Shown here piece by piece: positions 51,323 through 60,302 of a stretch of 64,000 nucleotides of DNA. The position numbers were made by a program, and so were the translations under genes. Origin of the DNA: Lacinutrix sp. Hel_I_90 (GTDB lineage: Bacteria; Bacteroidota; Bacteroidia; Flavobacteriales; Flavobacteriaceae); NCBI RefSeq assembly GCF_000934685.1, contig NZ_JYNQ01000001.1, forward strand, positions 1,166,501 to 1,230,500, in the 5' to 3' direction. Position 1 is the first letter of the stretch; each line of letters begins with the position of its first letter. The notes under the pieces are model-generated. The model made no database searches. It saw only the letters and a list, made by a program, of their open reading frames with translations, and had not been told where the DNA came from.

Positions 51323-51717
51323 ACCTCTAAGCGATTATTAAAATACTGTTTAAGGAGCGGCAATTGTACCAGGAGCATGATGCCAAATAAAACAATGGCA
51401 TATAGTGCTGTACTTGAAATATTAAGCTCAGGAATTAATGCTGTCATCTTAATATTAGACCTTGTACTAAACCAACTTTCAGTAGTAAGCACCTTAGCAA
51501 ATACAGCAAAACCTAACAACCCACTAAAAACTAAGCCTAGTATATACCAGACTTTTTTAGAAATAAGTGGGGTGTATTTTACGCTTTTATTTTCTGATAG
51601 TAGGACCACTTCTTGCATTACCTGAGCAGTAAAATTAAACGAAGGGGATTCTAAAGATGCGGTATCAAATAATTTCTTAGACCATTCATCTAATTGCTTT
51701 TCTTTATTATCGCTCAT
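51319..51717 (-). CDS. Membrane partner of the ECF sigma factor, candidate anti-sigma factor
   Basis: This 132-residue protein has a soluble N-terminal part (about 1-50, EKQLDEWSKKLFDTASLESP) followed by two membrane helices near 55-75 and 103-122. It starts within the last 11 nt of the sigma factor gene, so the two are translationally coupled. Small proteins with a cytoplasmic head, one or two helices and this position usually hold an ECF sigma factor at the membrane. No zinc-finger ZAS motif (HxxxCxxC) is present, so if it is an anti-sigma factor it is of another class. The assignment rests on context. Confidence 0.8.
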   Translation of the reverse strand: MSDNKEKQLDEWSKKLFDTASLESPSFNFTAQVMQEVVLLSENKSVKYTPLISKKVWYILGLVFSGLLGFAVFAKVLTTESWFSTRSNIKMTALIPELNISSTALYAIVLFGIMLLVQLPLLKQYFNNRLEV

Positions 51718-52285
51718 AATGTTCTAGTATTTCTGGTTCTAACTGTGCTCTTAAAATAGCAGCTAACTTTTTTCGACTTCTAAATAATTTGACCTTAACA
51801 TGATTCGCTTTTAAACGCATTGCTTTTGCTATCTCATCTAAAGATTGTTCTTCATAATAATACAAGGTGAGTATAAATGAATCTGCGATTGGCAACTGGT
51901 TTAAACACCTTAGTATGGCTTCATTTCGTTCTTTAATTTCCATAGCAAATAAGGTATCGTCTATCGTCTGGATTTGATGTTCTGTAAACGCATCAATAGT
52001 AACAGTGCTGTGCGTCCGCTTTAACTTTTTAATACGATCTAAACAGGTATTGTAAGACACTCTGTACACCCAGGTTGAAAATTTTGAATCTCCTTTAAAT
52101 TTCGCTAAATTCTTATATACCTTTACAAATACATCCTGCGCTACTTCTTCAGCTTCTTCCCTATTCTTAGTCATTGTTAAGGCTAAGGTGAATACCAAAT
52201 CTTTGTAACGGTCTACCAGTACTGCATAAGCATGGGTATCGCCTTCTAATACTTTAGTAATATAATGTTGGTCGTTGGTGGTCAT
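51707..52285 (-). CDS. ECF-type RNA polymerase sigma factor
   Basis: With the ATG at 52285 this is a protein of 192 residues. Region 2 is YAVLVDRYKDLVFTLALTMT, NREEAEEVAQDVFVKVYKNL and FSTWVYRVSYNTCLDRIKK; region 4 is LNQLPIADSFILTLYYYEE, QSLDEIAKAM and VKVKLFRSRKKL. The frame is open 25 codons further up, but that stretch contains the TGTAAC-N17-CGTC promoter, so the upstream ATG at 52360 is rejected. The predicted transcript start is only a few bases before the ATG, giving an almost leaderless mRNA. The gene is coupled to the membrane protein downstream. It probably controls its own promoter and the divergent one. Confidence 0.95.
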   Translation of the reverse strand: MTTNDQHYITKVLEGDTHAYAVLVDRYKDLVFTLALTMTKNREEAEEVAQDVFVKVYKNLAKFKGDSKFSTWVYRVSYNTCLDRIKKLKRTHSTVTIDAFTEHQIQTIDDTLFAMEIKERNEAILRCLNQLPIADSFILTLYYYEEQSLDEIAKAMRLKANHVKVKLFRSRKKLAAILRAQLEPEILEHYER

Positions 52286-52295
52286 CTGCTCATTA

Positions 52296-52322
52296 GACGA
52301 CCACTTAATACCCGCGGTTACA
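52296..52322 (-). promoter_or_regulatory. ECF-type promoter of the sigma factor gene
   Basis: On the minus strand TGTAAC (52322-52317) and CGTC (52299-52296) are separated by 17 nt. This is the -35/-10 layout of ECF sigma factors. It sits 10 nt before the sigma factor ATG, which suggests autoregulation. Confidence 0.7.
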
Positions 52323-52351
52323 CCCTGAAAGAAAAAATAGTTTAAAAAAGT

Positions 52352-52378
52352 TGTAACCATCAGTTAAATGTTATCGTC
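52352..52378 (+). promoter_or_regulatory. ECF-type promoter of the DUF6249-like gene
   Basis: On the plus strand TGTAAC (52352-52357) and CGTC (52375-52378) are again separated by 17 nt. It is the mirror copy of the promoter of the divergent sigma factor gene. The two -35 elements are 29 bp apart. The gene at 52425 starts 46 nt after the -10. Confidence 0.7.
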
Positions 52379-52424
52379 TTAAGCTAAGAACACATTAAAA
52401 ATAATCAATTAAAAAACAATCATT

Positions 52425-52769
52425 ATGGGATCAGAAGTCATTATTATGCCAATTATAATTGGATCAATTTTCGGAATATTTTATTTGTATTTTTCAACTA
52501 GAAATAGAGAACGCTTAGCCTTAATAGAGAAAGGTGCAGACGCCAGTATTTTTGGCAAAGGTCAAGAACATACTGCGCCTATATGGAAAGTACTTATTTT
52601 GAATATCGCATTACTTTTAATGGGTATTGGATCTGGTATTTTTATCGCCATGCTATTAGAAACTTATACCACTATAGATGAAGGTGCTATCTATCCGGCT
52701 TGTATCTTTTTAATGGCCGGATTAGCCTTATTTGCAGGTTTTAAGATGACTAAACAACTGGACAAGTAA
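52425..52769 (+). CDS. DUF6249-like small membrane protein
   Basis: This 114-residue protein starts MGSEVIIMPIIIGSIFGIFY and has three hydrophobic segments: about 4-24, 52-76 and 88-105. Between the first and second lies the conserved STRNRERLALIEKGADASIF, the pattern seen in DUF6249-type proteins of Bacteroidota. Function unknown. It is transcribed away from the ECF sigma factor gene and carries an identically spaced ECF-type promoter, so it is a likely regulon member, perhaps an envelope stress protein. A very strong terminator follows, so it is monocistronic. Confidence 0.85.
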   Translation: MGSEVIIMPIIIGSIFGIFYLYFSTRNRERLALIEKGADASIFGKGQEHTAPIWKVLILNIALLLMGIGSGIFIAMLLETYTTIDEGAIYPACIFLMAGLALFAGFKMTKQLDK

Positions 52770-52791
52770 TAACAAACGCTTCGTTTTAATT

Positions 52792-52824
52792 AAGCCACTT
52801 TATTCAAAATAAAGTGGCTTTTTA
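52792..52824 (+). terminator. Strong intrinsic terminator after the DUF6249-like gene
   Basis: AAGCCACTTTATT and AATAAAGTGGCTT form a perfect 13-bp stem with a 3-base loop (CAA), followed by TTTATTTT. It lies 22 bp after the stop codon. Confidence 0.95.
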
Positions 52825-53023
52825 TTTTAAATTAGTAAGAAACCCCTAAAATTGTATCAAACGAAGCCCAATTAACTGTTTTTAAAACAGCCATACAGCA
52901 CTGTGCATTGTGCTTCTTTTTTACTATAGATGAAACAGATACTTCCCGTATTAGATAAAATGTAGATACATTATTTCATGTTAGTTTTAAATAGTATTTT
53001 AGTCTTCCAAAACTGAAATAAAC

Positions 53024-54811
53024 ATGAAAAACTATCTCATACTCTTTTCTACTATCTTATTATTCGCTTCTTGTAAAGACACCACAAGTTCAGAAACTCA
53101 AGAAATCACGTCTGAAAAAAATGAAGCCTTCAGCAACATGTTGGATGATTTTTATGAAGAAGGCTTGAAACTAAATCCGCTTAATGCCACAGCTGCTGGT
53201 GATAACCGCTATAACAATAGCTTACCAAACACACTAACAGAGGCCTATGTTGCTCAAGAAAAAGCCTACTACCAAACCTTTAAAACAAAAGCCGAAAGCT
53301 ATACTAATACAACTCTTAATGCTAGTGAACAACTTAGTCGTGACATTCTTATTTGGGATTGTGAAGTTAACTTAGAGCGTTTTGATTTTAGAGAAGATTT
53401 AACGCCAATTAACCAAATGTGGACCAAGCAATTAACCATTGGTCAATTAGCAAGTGGGGCTAGTTCCCAACCTTTTAAAACGGTTGAAGATTATGATAAT
53501 TGGCTAGAACGCATAGATCAGTATTTAGAATGGGTGGCTTCTGCCGAAGAAAAGATGAAGGCAGGTATGGCTGCAAACCATGTTTTACCAAAAAGCCTGA
53601 TTGTTAAAGTCGTACCGCAATTAAAAACAATTGCAGACACACCATTAGAAGACCATTTATTCTATCAGCCGATTAAAAATCTGCCGGAAAGTTTTTCTGC
53701 TGAAGACAAAAAACGGATCACCGAAGCGTATACTACTATGGTTGAAAACAAAGTGATTCCGGCCTATGCCAAACTATATAACTTTATGAATATTGATTAT
53801 ATGAATGCTGGCCGATTAACCAGTGGTATTGATGATACACCTAAAGGAGCCGCCTATTACAAGCATCAAATAAAGTTGTACACGACGACAGATATGTCTG
53901 CAGACGACATTCATAATCTTGGCTTAAAAGAAGTCGAACGTATTCTTACTGAAATGGAAAAAGTTAAAACCGAAGTGGGCTTTACGGGTGATATTATTTC
54001 ATTTTTCGATTATGTTAGAAATAATCAAGCGTTAATGCCCTATAAAACACCTGAGGAGATTATTGCCCATTTTAATGCCATTCATGAGCGCATGAAACCG
54101 CAAATTGAAATCCTTTTTGATGTAAAACCAAAAACAGGCTTCGAAGTACGAAGAACCGAAGCCTTTCGGGAAGCCTCTGCAAGTGCAGAATACAATCCAG
54201 GTTCTTTAGACGGCACACGCCCAGGTATTTTTTATACACCAATTCCGGAGGCTACAAAATACAACATCTTTAGTGATGAAGCCTTGTTCTTACACGAAGC
54301 CATTCCTGGACACCATTACCAAATTTCATTACAACAGGAAGACACCAATTTACCAAAATTTAGAAAAACATTATGGTACAGTGCATATGGTGAAGGCTGG
54401 GCTTTATATAGCGAATCTTTAGGCAAAGAATTAGGGTTGTATACCGACCCTTATCAATACTTCGGGATGCTAGGTATGGAAATGCATAGAGCCATTCGCT
54501 TGGTGGTTGATACTGGTCTGCATGCTAAAGGCTGGACAAGAGAACAGGCCATCAACTATTCTTTAGAGCACGAAGCCGAGAGCGAAGCTAGTATTACCTC
54601 AGAAATAGAGCGTTATATGGCAAATCCAGGGCAAGCCTTGTCTTATAAAATCGGACAATTAAAAATTAGAGAATTACGTGCTAAAGCAGAAAAGGCTTTA
54701 GGAGACACTTTTGATATTAAGCAATTTCATAATGAGGTATTAGAACCTGGCTGCGTACCGCTGACTTTATTAGAAACTAAAATTGATACCTGGATTGCTA
54801 ATTATAAATAG
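53024..54811 (+). CDS. DUF885 family lipoprotein, predicted zinc metallopeptidase-like
   Basis: This 595-residue protein has a lipoprotein signal (MKNYLILFSTILLFASC, Cys17) and a long helical body with the DUF885 core. The LFLHEAIPGHHYQISLQQ segment near residue 422-438 has the HExxx-HH metal-binding arrangement, followed by YGEGWALYSESLGKELG near 453-469 with a likely third ligand Glu. TRPGIFYTPIPEATKYN precedes it. The family resembles M32-like carboxypeptidases. Catalysis is not demonstrated for most members, and the substrate is unknown; dipeptide or peptide degradation at the envelope is likely. It lies 254 bp after the previous gene. Confidence 0.92.
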   Translation: MKNYLILFSTILLFASCKDTTSSETQEITSEKNEAFSNMLDDFYEEGLKLNPLNATAAGDNRYNNSLPNTLTEAYVAQEKAYYQTFKTKAESYTNTTLNASEQLSRDILIWDCEVNLERFDFREDLTPINQMWTKQLTIGQLASGASSQPFKTVEDYDNWLERIDQYLEWVASAEEKMKAGMAANHVLPKSLIVKVVPQLKTIADTPLEDHLFYQPIKNLPESFSAEDKKRITEAYTTMVENKVIPAYAKLYNFMNIDYMNAGRLTSGIDDTPKGAAYYKHQIKLYTTTDMSADDIHNLGLKEVERILTEMEKVKTEVGFTGDIISFFDYVRNNQALMPYKTPEEIIAHFNAIHERMKPQIEILFDVKPKTGFEVRRTEAFREASASAEYNPGSLDGTRPGIFYTPIPEATKYNIFSDEALFLHEAIPGHHYQISLQQEDTNLPKFRKTLWYSAYGEGWALYSESLGKELGLYTDPYQYFGMLGMEMHRAIRLVVDTGLHAKGWTREQAINYSLEHEAESEASITSEIERYMANPGQALSYKIGQLKIRELRAKAEKALGDTFDIKQFHNEVLEPGCVPLTLLETKIDTWIANYK

Positions 54812-54876
54812 TCTTTATTAAGTCTTGGAATAGTTCTTGAGTGGATTAAATGACAGGTAATATTATAAATTGATCT

Positions 54877-55863
54877 ATGCTTAAAAAAGAAATTCCCGTA
54901 CTACTAATGTTAGTTGTTACACTTTTTAGTGGAGCACAAAACACTACTTTAATCTCTGAAAATCAAGAGCCTATTTCGTATGCAACCATCTCTTTTGGTA
55001 ATGGCAATGGGCTTTTCGCAGATGATGCCGGTCAATTTTACTTTACAAAAAAGTTGTACAGTGATATTGATTCCTTATACATCTCTGCCTTAGGCTATAA
55101 AAAACTAACGCTGTCTACAATAAATTTACCAAGCACTATCGTTTTGGAATCTAAAGTGAGCAAACTTCAGGAAATTATTATTAGTGGTTTACCAAAAGGT
55201 AAATTTAAAATTGAAGAAATAGAACCGATTACACACGACGATTATTTTAAGTGCTGGCTACCAACCATTGAAAGCGAAATCGCTGTATTTTTCCCAAACG
55301 AATCAGCACACATTAAACGTCTAAAAACACTAGAAATCCCGATAAAAGTAGAATCGAAAAACTGGGGTGACCGCAAGCAAAAAACAAGTGAAAAAAGACC
55401 CTTTTCAACACTTTTTAAGGTCAATTTTTATGAGAATGCTAACGGATTCCCTGGTGAGGTAATAACTTATGATAAGATTGTATTTATAGCCACTGAAAAG
55501 AATGAAGACATTTATGAATTGGATGTTTTAGACCACAACCTTATCATGCCTAAAGAAGGGCTATTTATTTCTTTACAGGTTTTAGGCTATACCGATAACA
55601 AAGGAAAATTGCTGCCTAATAAAAAATACCAAGAAGTAAAAACCAAGCGTGGCATAGTGAAAGTATCAACAACCTTTAGACCTTTATTACCTTTTACAGA
55701 TGACATTGTAGAAAAAAGAACGTTTGTAAAACGCGTGTTTTTAAATGGCGGCGCATGGGTGCGCTATGAAAAAGAAAACATTGACAACTCTAACTTACTA
55801 AAAGCCGGTTTAAACAATTACGGATTAGGTTTTAAAATGGAAGTCTATAAAACGGAGGAATAA
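54877..55863 (+). CDS. Secreted protein with CarboxypepD_reg-like domain, function unknown
   Basis: This 328-residue protein has a signal peptide (MLKKEIPVLLMLVVTLFSGA). Residues 22-105 form a CarboxypepD_reg-like domain: QEPISYATISFGNG, GLFADDAGQFYFTK and SALGYKKLTLSTI. The remainder, from about 108, has a beta-rich region (PISVESKNW-like strand, LFKVNFYENANGFPGEVI) common in uncharacterised Bacteroidota envelope proteins. The job cannot be named; similar proteins occur around surface structures. It follows the DUF885 gene by 65 bp and may be co-transcribed. A 292-bp spacer without recognisable elements follows. Confidence 0.82.
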   Translation: MLKKEIPVLLMLVVTLFSGAQNTTLISENQEPISYATISFGNGNGLFADDAGQFYFTKKLYSDIDSLYISALGYKKLTLSTINLPSTIVLESKVSKLQEIIISGLPKGKFKIEEIEPITHDDYFKCWLPTIESEIAVFFPNESAHIKRLKTLEIPIKVESKNWGDRKQKTSEKRPFSTLFKVNFYENANGFPGEVITYDKIVFIATEKNEDIYELDVLDHNLIMPKEGLFISLQVLGYTDNKGKLLPNKKYQEVKTKRGIVKVSTTFRPLLPFTDDIVEKRTFVKRVFLNGGAWVRYEKENIDNSNLLKAGLNNYGLGFKMEVYKTEE

Positions 55864-56120
55864 TTGTATGTATTGGAAAAAGACGGCTCATTGGGCATTG
55901 CCCTATATTGGTAGAGTAATAAATACGTAAATACGCTCGCAATAGCTTCAGTAGCACAGTTTTAAAACAAGACTCTAAATCAATACAATAGCGTAATCGT
56001 TAGTTCGAAAAAGCGACAAAAAAACAATCCGAGTGTTTCAGAGTATCTAAGCACAATCTACAGCGTATTATACGTTTGAATTAGCCTCTATACACTTCAA
56101 CTAAAAAACAAAAAAACAGC

Positions 56121-56150
56121 TTGCTGATTAACATTTTTATATTATTTTTA
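56121..56150 (+). promoter_or_regulatory. Possible promoter TTG-N19-TATTTTTA before relA/spoT
   Basis: TTG (56121-56123) and TATTTTTA (56143-56150) have the right 19-nt spacing and miss only the final G of the -7 element. The ATG is just 5 nt downstream, so the mRNA would be leaderless, which lowers confidence. Confidence 0.3.
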
Positions 56151-56155
56151 ATACT

Positions 56156-58375
56156 ATGACAGAAGTGGAAATTGAAAATGAAAATGCTGCTATTGCAAAA
56201 GCCTACAAGAACCTTCTAAAAGTTAGCTACACAACACTAACCACCGAAGACAAAAAATTGATTCGTAAAGCCTTTGAGGTTGCTGTTGATGCGCATAAAG
56301 AACAACGTAGAAAAAGCGGAGAAGCTTATATTTTTCACCCTATTGCTGTAGCGCGTATTGTAGCTTCAGAAATTGGGTTGGACGCAACATCTATTGCTGC
56401 CGCTCTACTTCATGATGTCGTTGAGGATAACGAAAACTATTCTATTAAGGATATTGAACGCCTATTTGGTGAAACGGTTGCCCGAATCGTAGATGGCCTA
56501 ACTAAAATTGCCTCAATGAGCAAAGAAAAAGATATGGACATTTCTTTGCAAGCCGAAAATTTCAGGAAAATGTTGCTCACGCTCAATGACGATGTGCGTG
56601 TGATCATTATTAAAATTGCAGACAGACTTCACAACATGCAAACCATGGACTCTATGCGTCCAGACAAGCAAGTGAAAATAGCGAGTGAAACGCTTTATAT
56701 TTATGCGCCTTTAGCGCATAGAATAGGCTTATACAATATAAAAAATGAACTCGAGGACTTAAGTTTAAAATATACTGAGCCAGAAGTTTACGACGACATT
56801 TTATTGAAAATGAAAGAAAGTAAGCAGCAACAAGATGCTTACATAAAAGAGTTTAACGATGTTATTAAAACAGCTTTAGATCGGGAAGGTTTAAATTATA
56901 CTATTAAAGGGCGACCTAAATCTATTTTTTCTATTAAACGAAAAATGGATAAGCAAGGCGTCACTTTTGATGAAGTCTATGATAAGTTTGCTGTTCGAAT
57001 TATTTACAGAACAGATACTGAAAATGAAAAGTTTATAGCATGGAAAATCTATTCCGTGGTTACAGATCATTTTAGACCGAACCCTATTCGCTTACGAGAT
57101 TGGATTTCTTCTCCAAAATCTACAGGTTACGAAGCCCTGCATATTACCGTAATGGGCCCTAAAGGGCGTTGGGTAGAAGTACAAATTCGTAGTGAACGCA
57201 TGAATGAAATTGCCGAAAAAGGCTATGCTGCGCATTACAAATACAAAAATGAAGACGATAAAGAAGACAACCTCGATATCTGGATTAATCGCTTGCAAGA
57301 AGCCCTCGAAAACCCAGAAACGAATGCGGTTGACTTTGTAGAGCAGTTTAAACTCAATTTATACTCTAAAGAAATTTTTGTTTTCACACCAAAAGGAGAT
57401 TTAAAATCCCTGCCTAAAGGAGCCACTCCATTAGACTTTGCTTTTAATATTCATACAGAAGTTGGTATGAAAACACGTGGCGCGAAAGTCAATGGTAAGC
57501 TAGTGCCTTTAAGTCATGAGCTACAAAGTGGTGATCAGGTCGATATTTTAACTTCTGAAAACATAAAACCAAATCCTAACTGGTTAGACTATGCTACTAC
57601 ATCCCGAGCGCGAGCAAAGATTAAATCGTTGCTTCGTGAGGAAAAGAAAGAAATAGGAGAAGATGGTAAAGAAATCTTGCGCCGAAAATTAAAACAATTA
57701 AAAATTACACTCAACGAGAAATCGGTTAATGAAATGGTAAGCCATTTTAAATTAAAAACGAGTCTCGATTTGTTTTATCGCGTAGGCATTGGTACCATTA
57801 CTAACCCCATGTTAAAGGAGTATGCCGCGTCTCGTAGCAATGCCTTAATGACCTTCTTCAAGAGTAAAATCAACAGAAAAAATACAATTTCTAAAGAAGA
57901 GATAGAAAAAGAAGAGATTACCAACAAGTACGACATGTTGGTCTTTGGTAAAGAAGAAGAGCATCTGGATTACAAATTAGCAACCTGTTGCAACCCCATA
58001 CCAGGTGATCCTGTTTTTGGTTTCTTAACCGTGTCTGAGGGCATAAAAGTGCACAAGAAAAATTGTCCTAATGCCTTGAGTTTACAATCTAATTATGCAT
58101 ACAGAATCATGCAAGCTAAATGGATTGATTCTTCACAAGAAGAATACCATGCTAATATTATACTATCAGGAATTGATAATTTAGGCTTGGTAAATGATAT
58201 CACTAAAGTTATTTCATCAAACATGCACGTTAATATGTCGAGTATTAGTTTTCAAAGCGACGACGGTATTTTCTCAGGAAAAATTAATGTCAGTGTTAAA
58301 AACAAAACACTGCTTAAAAAGGTCATGGATAACCTGAAGAAAATTAACGGCATTGAAAAGGTGACACGTGTTTAG
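56156..58375 (+). CDS. spoT: Bifunctional RelA/SpoT (p)ppGpp synthetase/hydrolase
   Basis: This 739-residue protein has all Rsh domains in order. The HD hydrolase is near 50-200 (YIFHPIAVARIVASEIGLDA, AALLHDVVEDNENYS, KIADRLHNMQTM). The synthetase is near 245-370 (GRPKSIFSIKRKM, DEVYDKFAVRIIY, DWISSPKSTGYEALHI). A TGS domain is near 400-460 (KEIFVFTPKGDLKSLPKGAT), followed by a helical and Cys-containing region (DYKLATCCNPIPGDPVFGF) and a C-terminal ACT domain (NIILSGIDNLGLVNDITKVI). HD and synthetase motifs are both intact, so it should both make and degrade (p)ppGpp, as the single Rsh of many Bacteroidota does. It lies 97 bp upstream of a Fur-family gene. Confidence 0.97.
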   Translation: MTEVEIENENAAIAKAYKNLLKVSYTTLTTEDKKLIRKAFEVAVDAHKEQRRKSGEAYIFHPIAVARIVASEIGLDATSIAAALLHDVVEDNENYSIKDIERLFGETVARIVDGLTKIASMSKEKDMDISLQAENFRKMLLTLNDDVRVIIIKIADRLHNMQTMDSMRPDKQVKIASETLYIYAPLAHRIGLYNIKNELEDLSLKYTEPEVYDDILLKMKESKQQQDAYIKEFNDVIKTALDREGLNYTIKGRPKSIFSIKRKMDKQGVTFDEVYDKFAVRIIYRTDTENEKFIAWKIYSVVTDHFRPNPIRLRDWISSPKSTGYEALHITVMGPKGRWVEVQIRSERMNEIAEKGYAAHYKYKNEDDKEDNLDIWINRLQEALENPETNAVDFVEQFKLNLYSKEIFVFTPKGDLKSLPKGATPLDFAFNIHTEVGMKTRGAKVNGKLVPLSHELQSGDQVDILTSENIKPNPNWLDYATTSRARAKIKSLLREEKKEIGEDGKEILRRKLKQLKITLNEKSVNEMVSHFKLKTSLDLFYRVGIGTITNPMLKEYAASRSNALMTFFKSKINRKNTISKEEIEKEEITNKYDMLVFGKEEEHLDYKLATCCNPIPGDPVFGFLTVSEGIKVHKKNCPNALSLQSNYAYRIMQAKWIDSSQEEYHANIILSGIDNLGLVNDITKVISSNMHVNMSSISFQSDDGIFSGKINVSVKNKTLLKKVMDNLKKINGIEKVTRV

Positions 58376-58453
58376 CATGTGGTTGTTAATAACTGTCTGA
58401 TAACACCTCATCAAAACTCATCCTTTTTTAATAGTACACCTCAAAAAAATACG

Positions 58454-58461
58454 TAAATTTG
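58454..58461 (+). promoter_or_regulatory. Promoter -7 box of the Fur-family gene
   Basis: TAAATTTG matches TAnnTTTG and lies 11 nt before the ATG at 58473. The next gene, purA, starts only 15 nt after the Fur gene ends and should share this transcript. Confidence 0.55.
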
Positions 58462-58472
58462 TTCCGTTATAT

Positions 58473-58928
58473 ATGAGCGCAAATACAGACAGTAAAAATC
58501 AAGAGATTGTAAAAAACGTTTTTACAGCTTTCTTAGAAAGCAATGGCCATCGCAAAACGCCAGAACGTTACGCTATACTTCAAGAAATCTACAATAATAA
58601 AGAGCATTTTGATATCGAATCGTTGTATTTAAAGATGAAAAATAAAAAGTATCGCGTGAGTCGTGCTACGCTTTATAATACCATCGAATTATTATTAGGT
58701 TGTGGTTTGGTGCGTAAACACCAGTTCGGACAAAACCAGGCCCACTACGAAAAATCATATTTCGATAAGCAACATGATCATGTTATTTTAACAGACACTG
58801 GCGAAGTGATTGAGTTTTGCGATCCAAGAATACAATCCATAAAAAAAACTATAGAAGAGGTTTTTGATATAAAAATCAATAATCATTCGCTCTATTTTTA
58901 CGGCACAAAAAATACAACAGACAACTAA
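58473..58928 (+). CDS. Fur family transcriptional regulator
   Basis: This 151-residue metal-responsive repressor has an N-terminal winged helix ([20 protein letters not shown], then [20 protein letters not shown]) and the C-terminal dimer/metal domain with [20 protein letters not shown] and [13 protein letters not shown]. The HDH and FCDP features are those of Fur/PerR-like proteins of Bacteroidota. The structural CxxC zinc pair is absent; only one Cys is left (FCDP), as in other Bacteroidota members. Whether it senses iron, zinc or peroxide cannot be told. It lies 15 nt upstream of purA. Confidence 0.95.
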   Translation: MSANTDSKNQEIVKNVFTAFLESNGHRKTPERYAILQEIYNNKEHFDIESLYLKMKNKKYRVSRATLYNTIELLLGCGLVRKHQFGQNQAHYEKSYFDKQHDHVILTDTGEVIEFCDPRIQSIKKTIEEVFDIKINNHSLYFYGTKNTTDN

Positions 58929-58943
58929 AAACAACTTACTATA

Positions 58944-60215
58944 ATGGCAGTAGATTTACTACTAGGATTACAATGGGGAGACGAAGGCAAAGGAAAAATT
59001 GTCGATGTTTTAACCGCTAATTACAATATCATTGCACGTTTTCAAGGCGGTCCAAATGCAGGCCACACACTAAAATTCGATGGCATAAAACACGTTTTAA
59101 GAACAATTCCCTCTGGAATCTTTCATAAAGATGCCATGAACGTTATTGGAAATGGCGTCGTGGTCGATCCAGTGGTTTTCATTAAAGAATTAGAAGGTTT
59201 AGACCAGTTTGACATCGATTATAAAGCAAAGTTAATTGTATCGCGTAAAGCTCATTTAATTTTACCAACACACCGTTTATTAGATGCAGCTAGTGAAGCC
59301 TCTAAAGGGAAAGCCAAAATTGGCTCAACCCTAAAAGGTATTGGTCCAACATATATGGATAAAACTGGCCGAAATGGTATTCGTGTGGGTGATTTAGAAA
59401 TGCCTGACTGGAAAGAAAAATACAGAGCTTTAGCAAACAAGCACGAAGCGATGATTGCTTTCTATAATGTTGATGTACAATACGATTTAGCAGAAATGGA
59501 AATTGAATTTTTCGAATCTATTGAACGCTTAAAAGAATTACAATTTATAGATAGTGAAGCGTATTTACACCAGGCGTTAAAAGATAATAAAACCATTTTA
59601 GCCGAAGGCGCTCAAGGTTCGCTTTTAGATATCGATTTTGGAACCTATCCTTTTGTAACCTCTTCTAACACCACTGCTGCTGGCGCTTGTACTGGCTTAG
59701 GCATTGCACCAAATCAAATAAAAGAGGTGTTTGGTATTTTTAAAGCCTATACCACTCGCGTAGGTTCTGGCCCATTTCCAACCGAATTATTTGACGAAGT
59801 TGGTGCCGAAATGGCTAAGATAGGACAAGAATTTGGAGCGGTTACAGGAAGACCAAGACGTTGTGGCTGGTTAGATTTAGTCGCCTTAAAATACACCTGT
59901 CGTATTAATGGCGTGACGCAACTCATGATGATGAAAAGTGACGTACTTTCTGGTTTCAAAACCTTAAAAGTAGCAACGGCTTATAAATATAAAGGAGAAA
60001 CAATAACCCATCTCCCCTTCAATATCGAACCAGAAAACGTAGAACCTATTTATACTGATTTTAAGGGTTGGGCTGCAGATTTAACAGCAATGAGCGAAGC
60101 GTCTCAATTGCCAGATGCGCTTAACGATTATATCGCGTTTTTAGAAAAAGAATTAGAAATCCCTATTACGATTGTTTCTGTTGGTCCAGATAGAAAACAA
60201 ACGATTTTTAGGTAA
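58944..60215 (+). CDS. purA: Adenylosuccinate synthetase
   Basis: This 423-residue enzyme converts IMP and aspartate to adenylosuccinate with GTP in AMP synthesis. Motifs: LLLGLQWGDEGKGKIVDVL at about 5-23 (GTP loop, catalytic Asp), ARFQGGPNAGHTLKF (catalytic His), GSTLKGIGPTYMDKTGRNGI, LAEGAQGSLLDIDFGTYPFV, VTGRPRRCGWLDLVALKY and PDRKQTI near the end. All are canonical and the length is normal. It lies 15 nt after the Fur-family gene and ends 23 bp before an intrinsic terminator. Confidence 0.99.
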   Translation: MAVDLLLGLQWGDEGKGKIVDVLTANYNIIARFQGGPNAGHTLKFDGIKHVLRTIPSGIFHKDAMNVIGNGVVVDPVVFIKELEGLDQFDIDYKAKLIVSRKAHLILPTHRLLDAASEASKGKAKIGSTLKGIGPTYMDKTGRNGIRVGDLEMPDWKEKYRALANKHEAMIAFYNVDVQYDLAEMEIEFFESIERLKELQFIDSEAYLHQALKDNKTILAEGAQGSLLDIDFGTYPFVTSSNTTAAGACTGLGIAPNQIKEVFGIFKAYTTRVGSGPFPTELFDEVGAEMAKIGQEFGAVTGRPRRCGWLDLVALKYTCRINGVTQLMMMKSDVLSGFKTLKVATAYKYKGETITHLPFNIEPENVEPIYTDFKGWAADLTAMSEASQLPDALNDYIAFLEKELEIPITIVSVGPDRKQTIFR

Positions 60216-60238
60216 AACACATCATATCATATCATTTC

Positions 60239-60275
60239 AAACCTGTCACGTTTTCAAAGCCTGACAGGTTTTTTT
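60239..60275 (+). terminator. Intrinsic terminator after purA
   Basis: AAACCTGTCA (60239-60248) pairs with TGACAGGTTT (60262-60271) in a perfect 10-bp stem with a 13-base loop, followed by T-run. Confidence 0.93.
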
Positions 60276-60302
60276 ATCTCTGGAATAAAACACAATCCTA
60301 CT

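Noticed and set aside
52286-52360. N-terminal extension of the ECF sigma factor (start at 52360)
   Set aside because: The extension is the translated promoter region (TGTAAC-N17-CGTC) and does not resemble sigma region 1 or 2; the ATG at 52285 gives the normal start.
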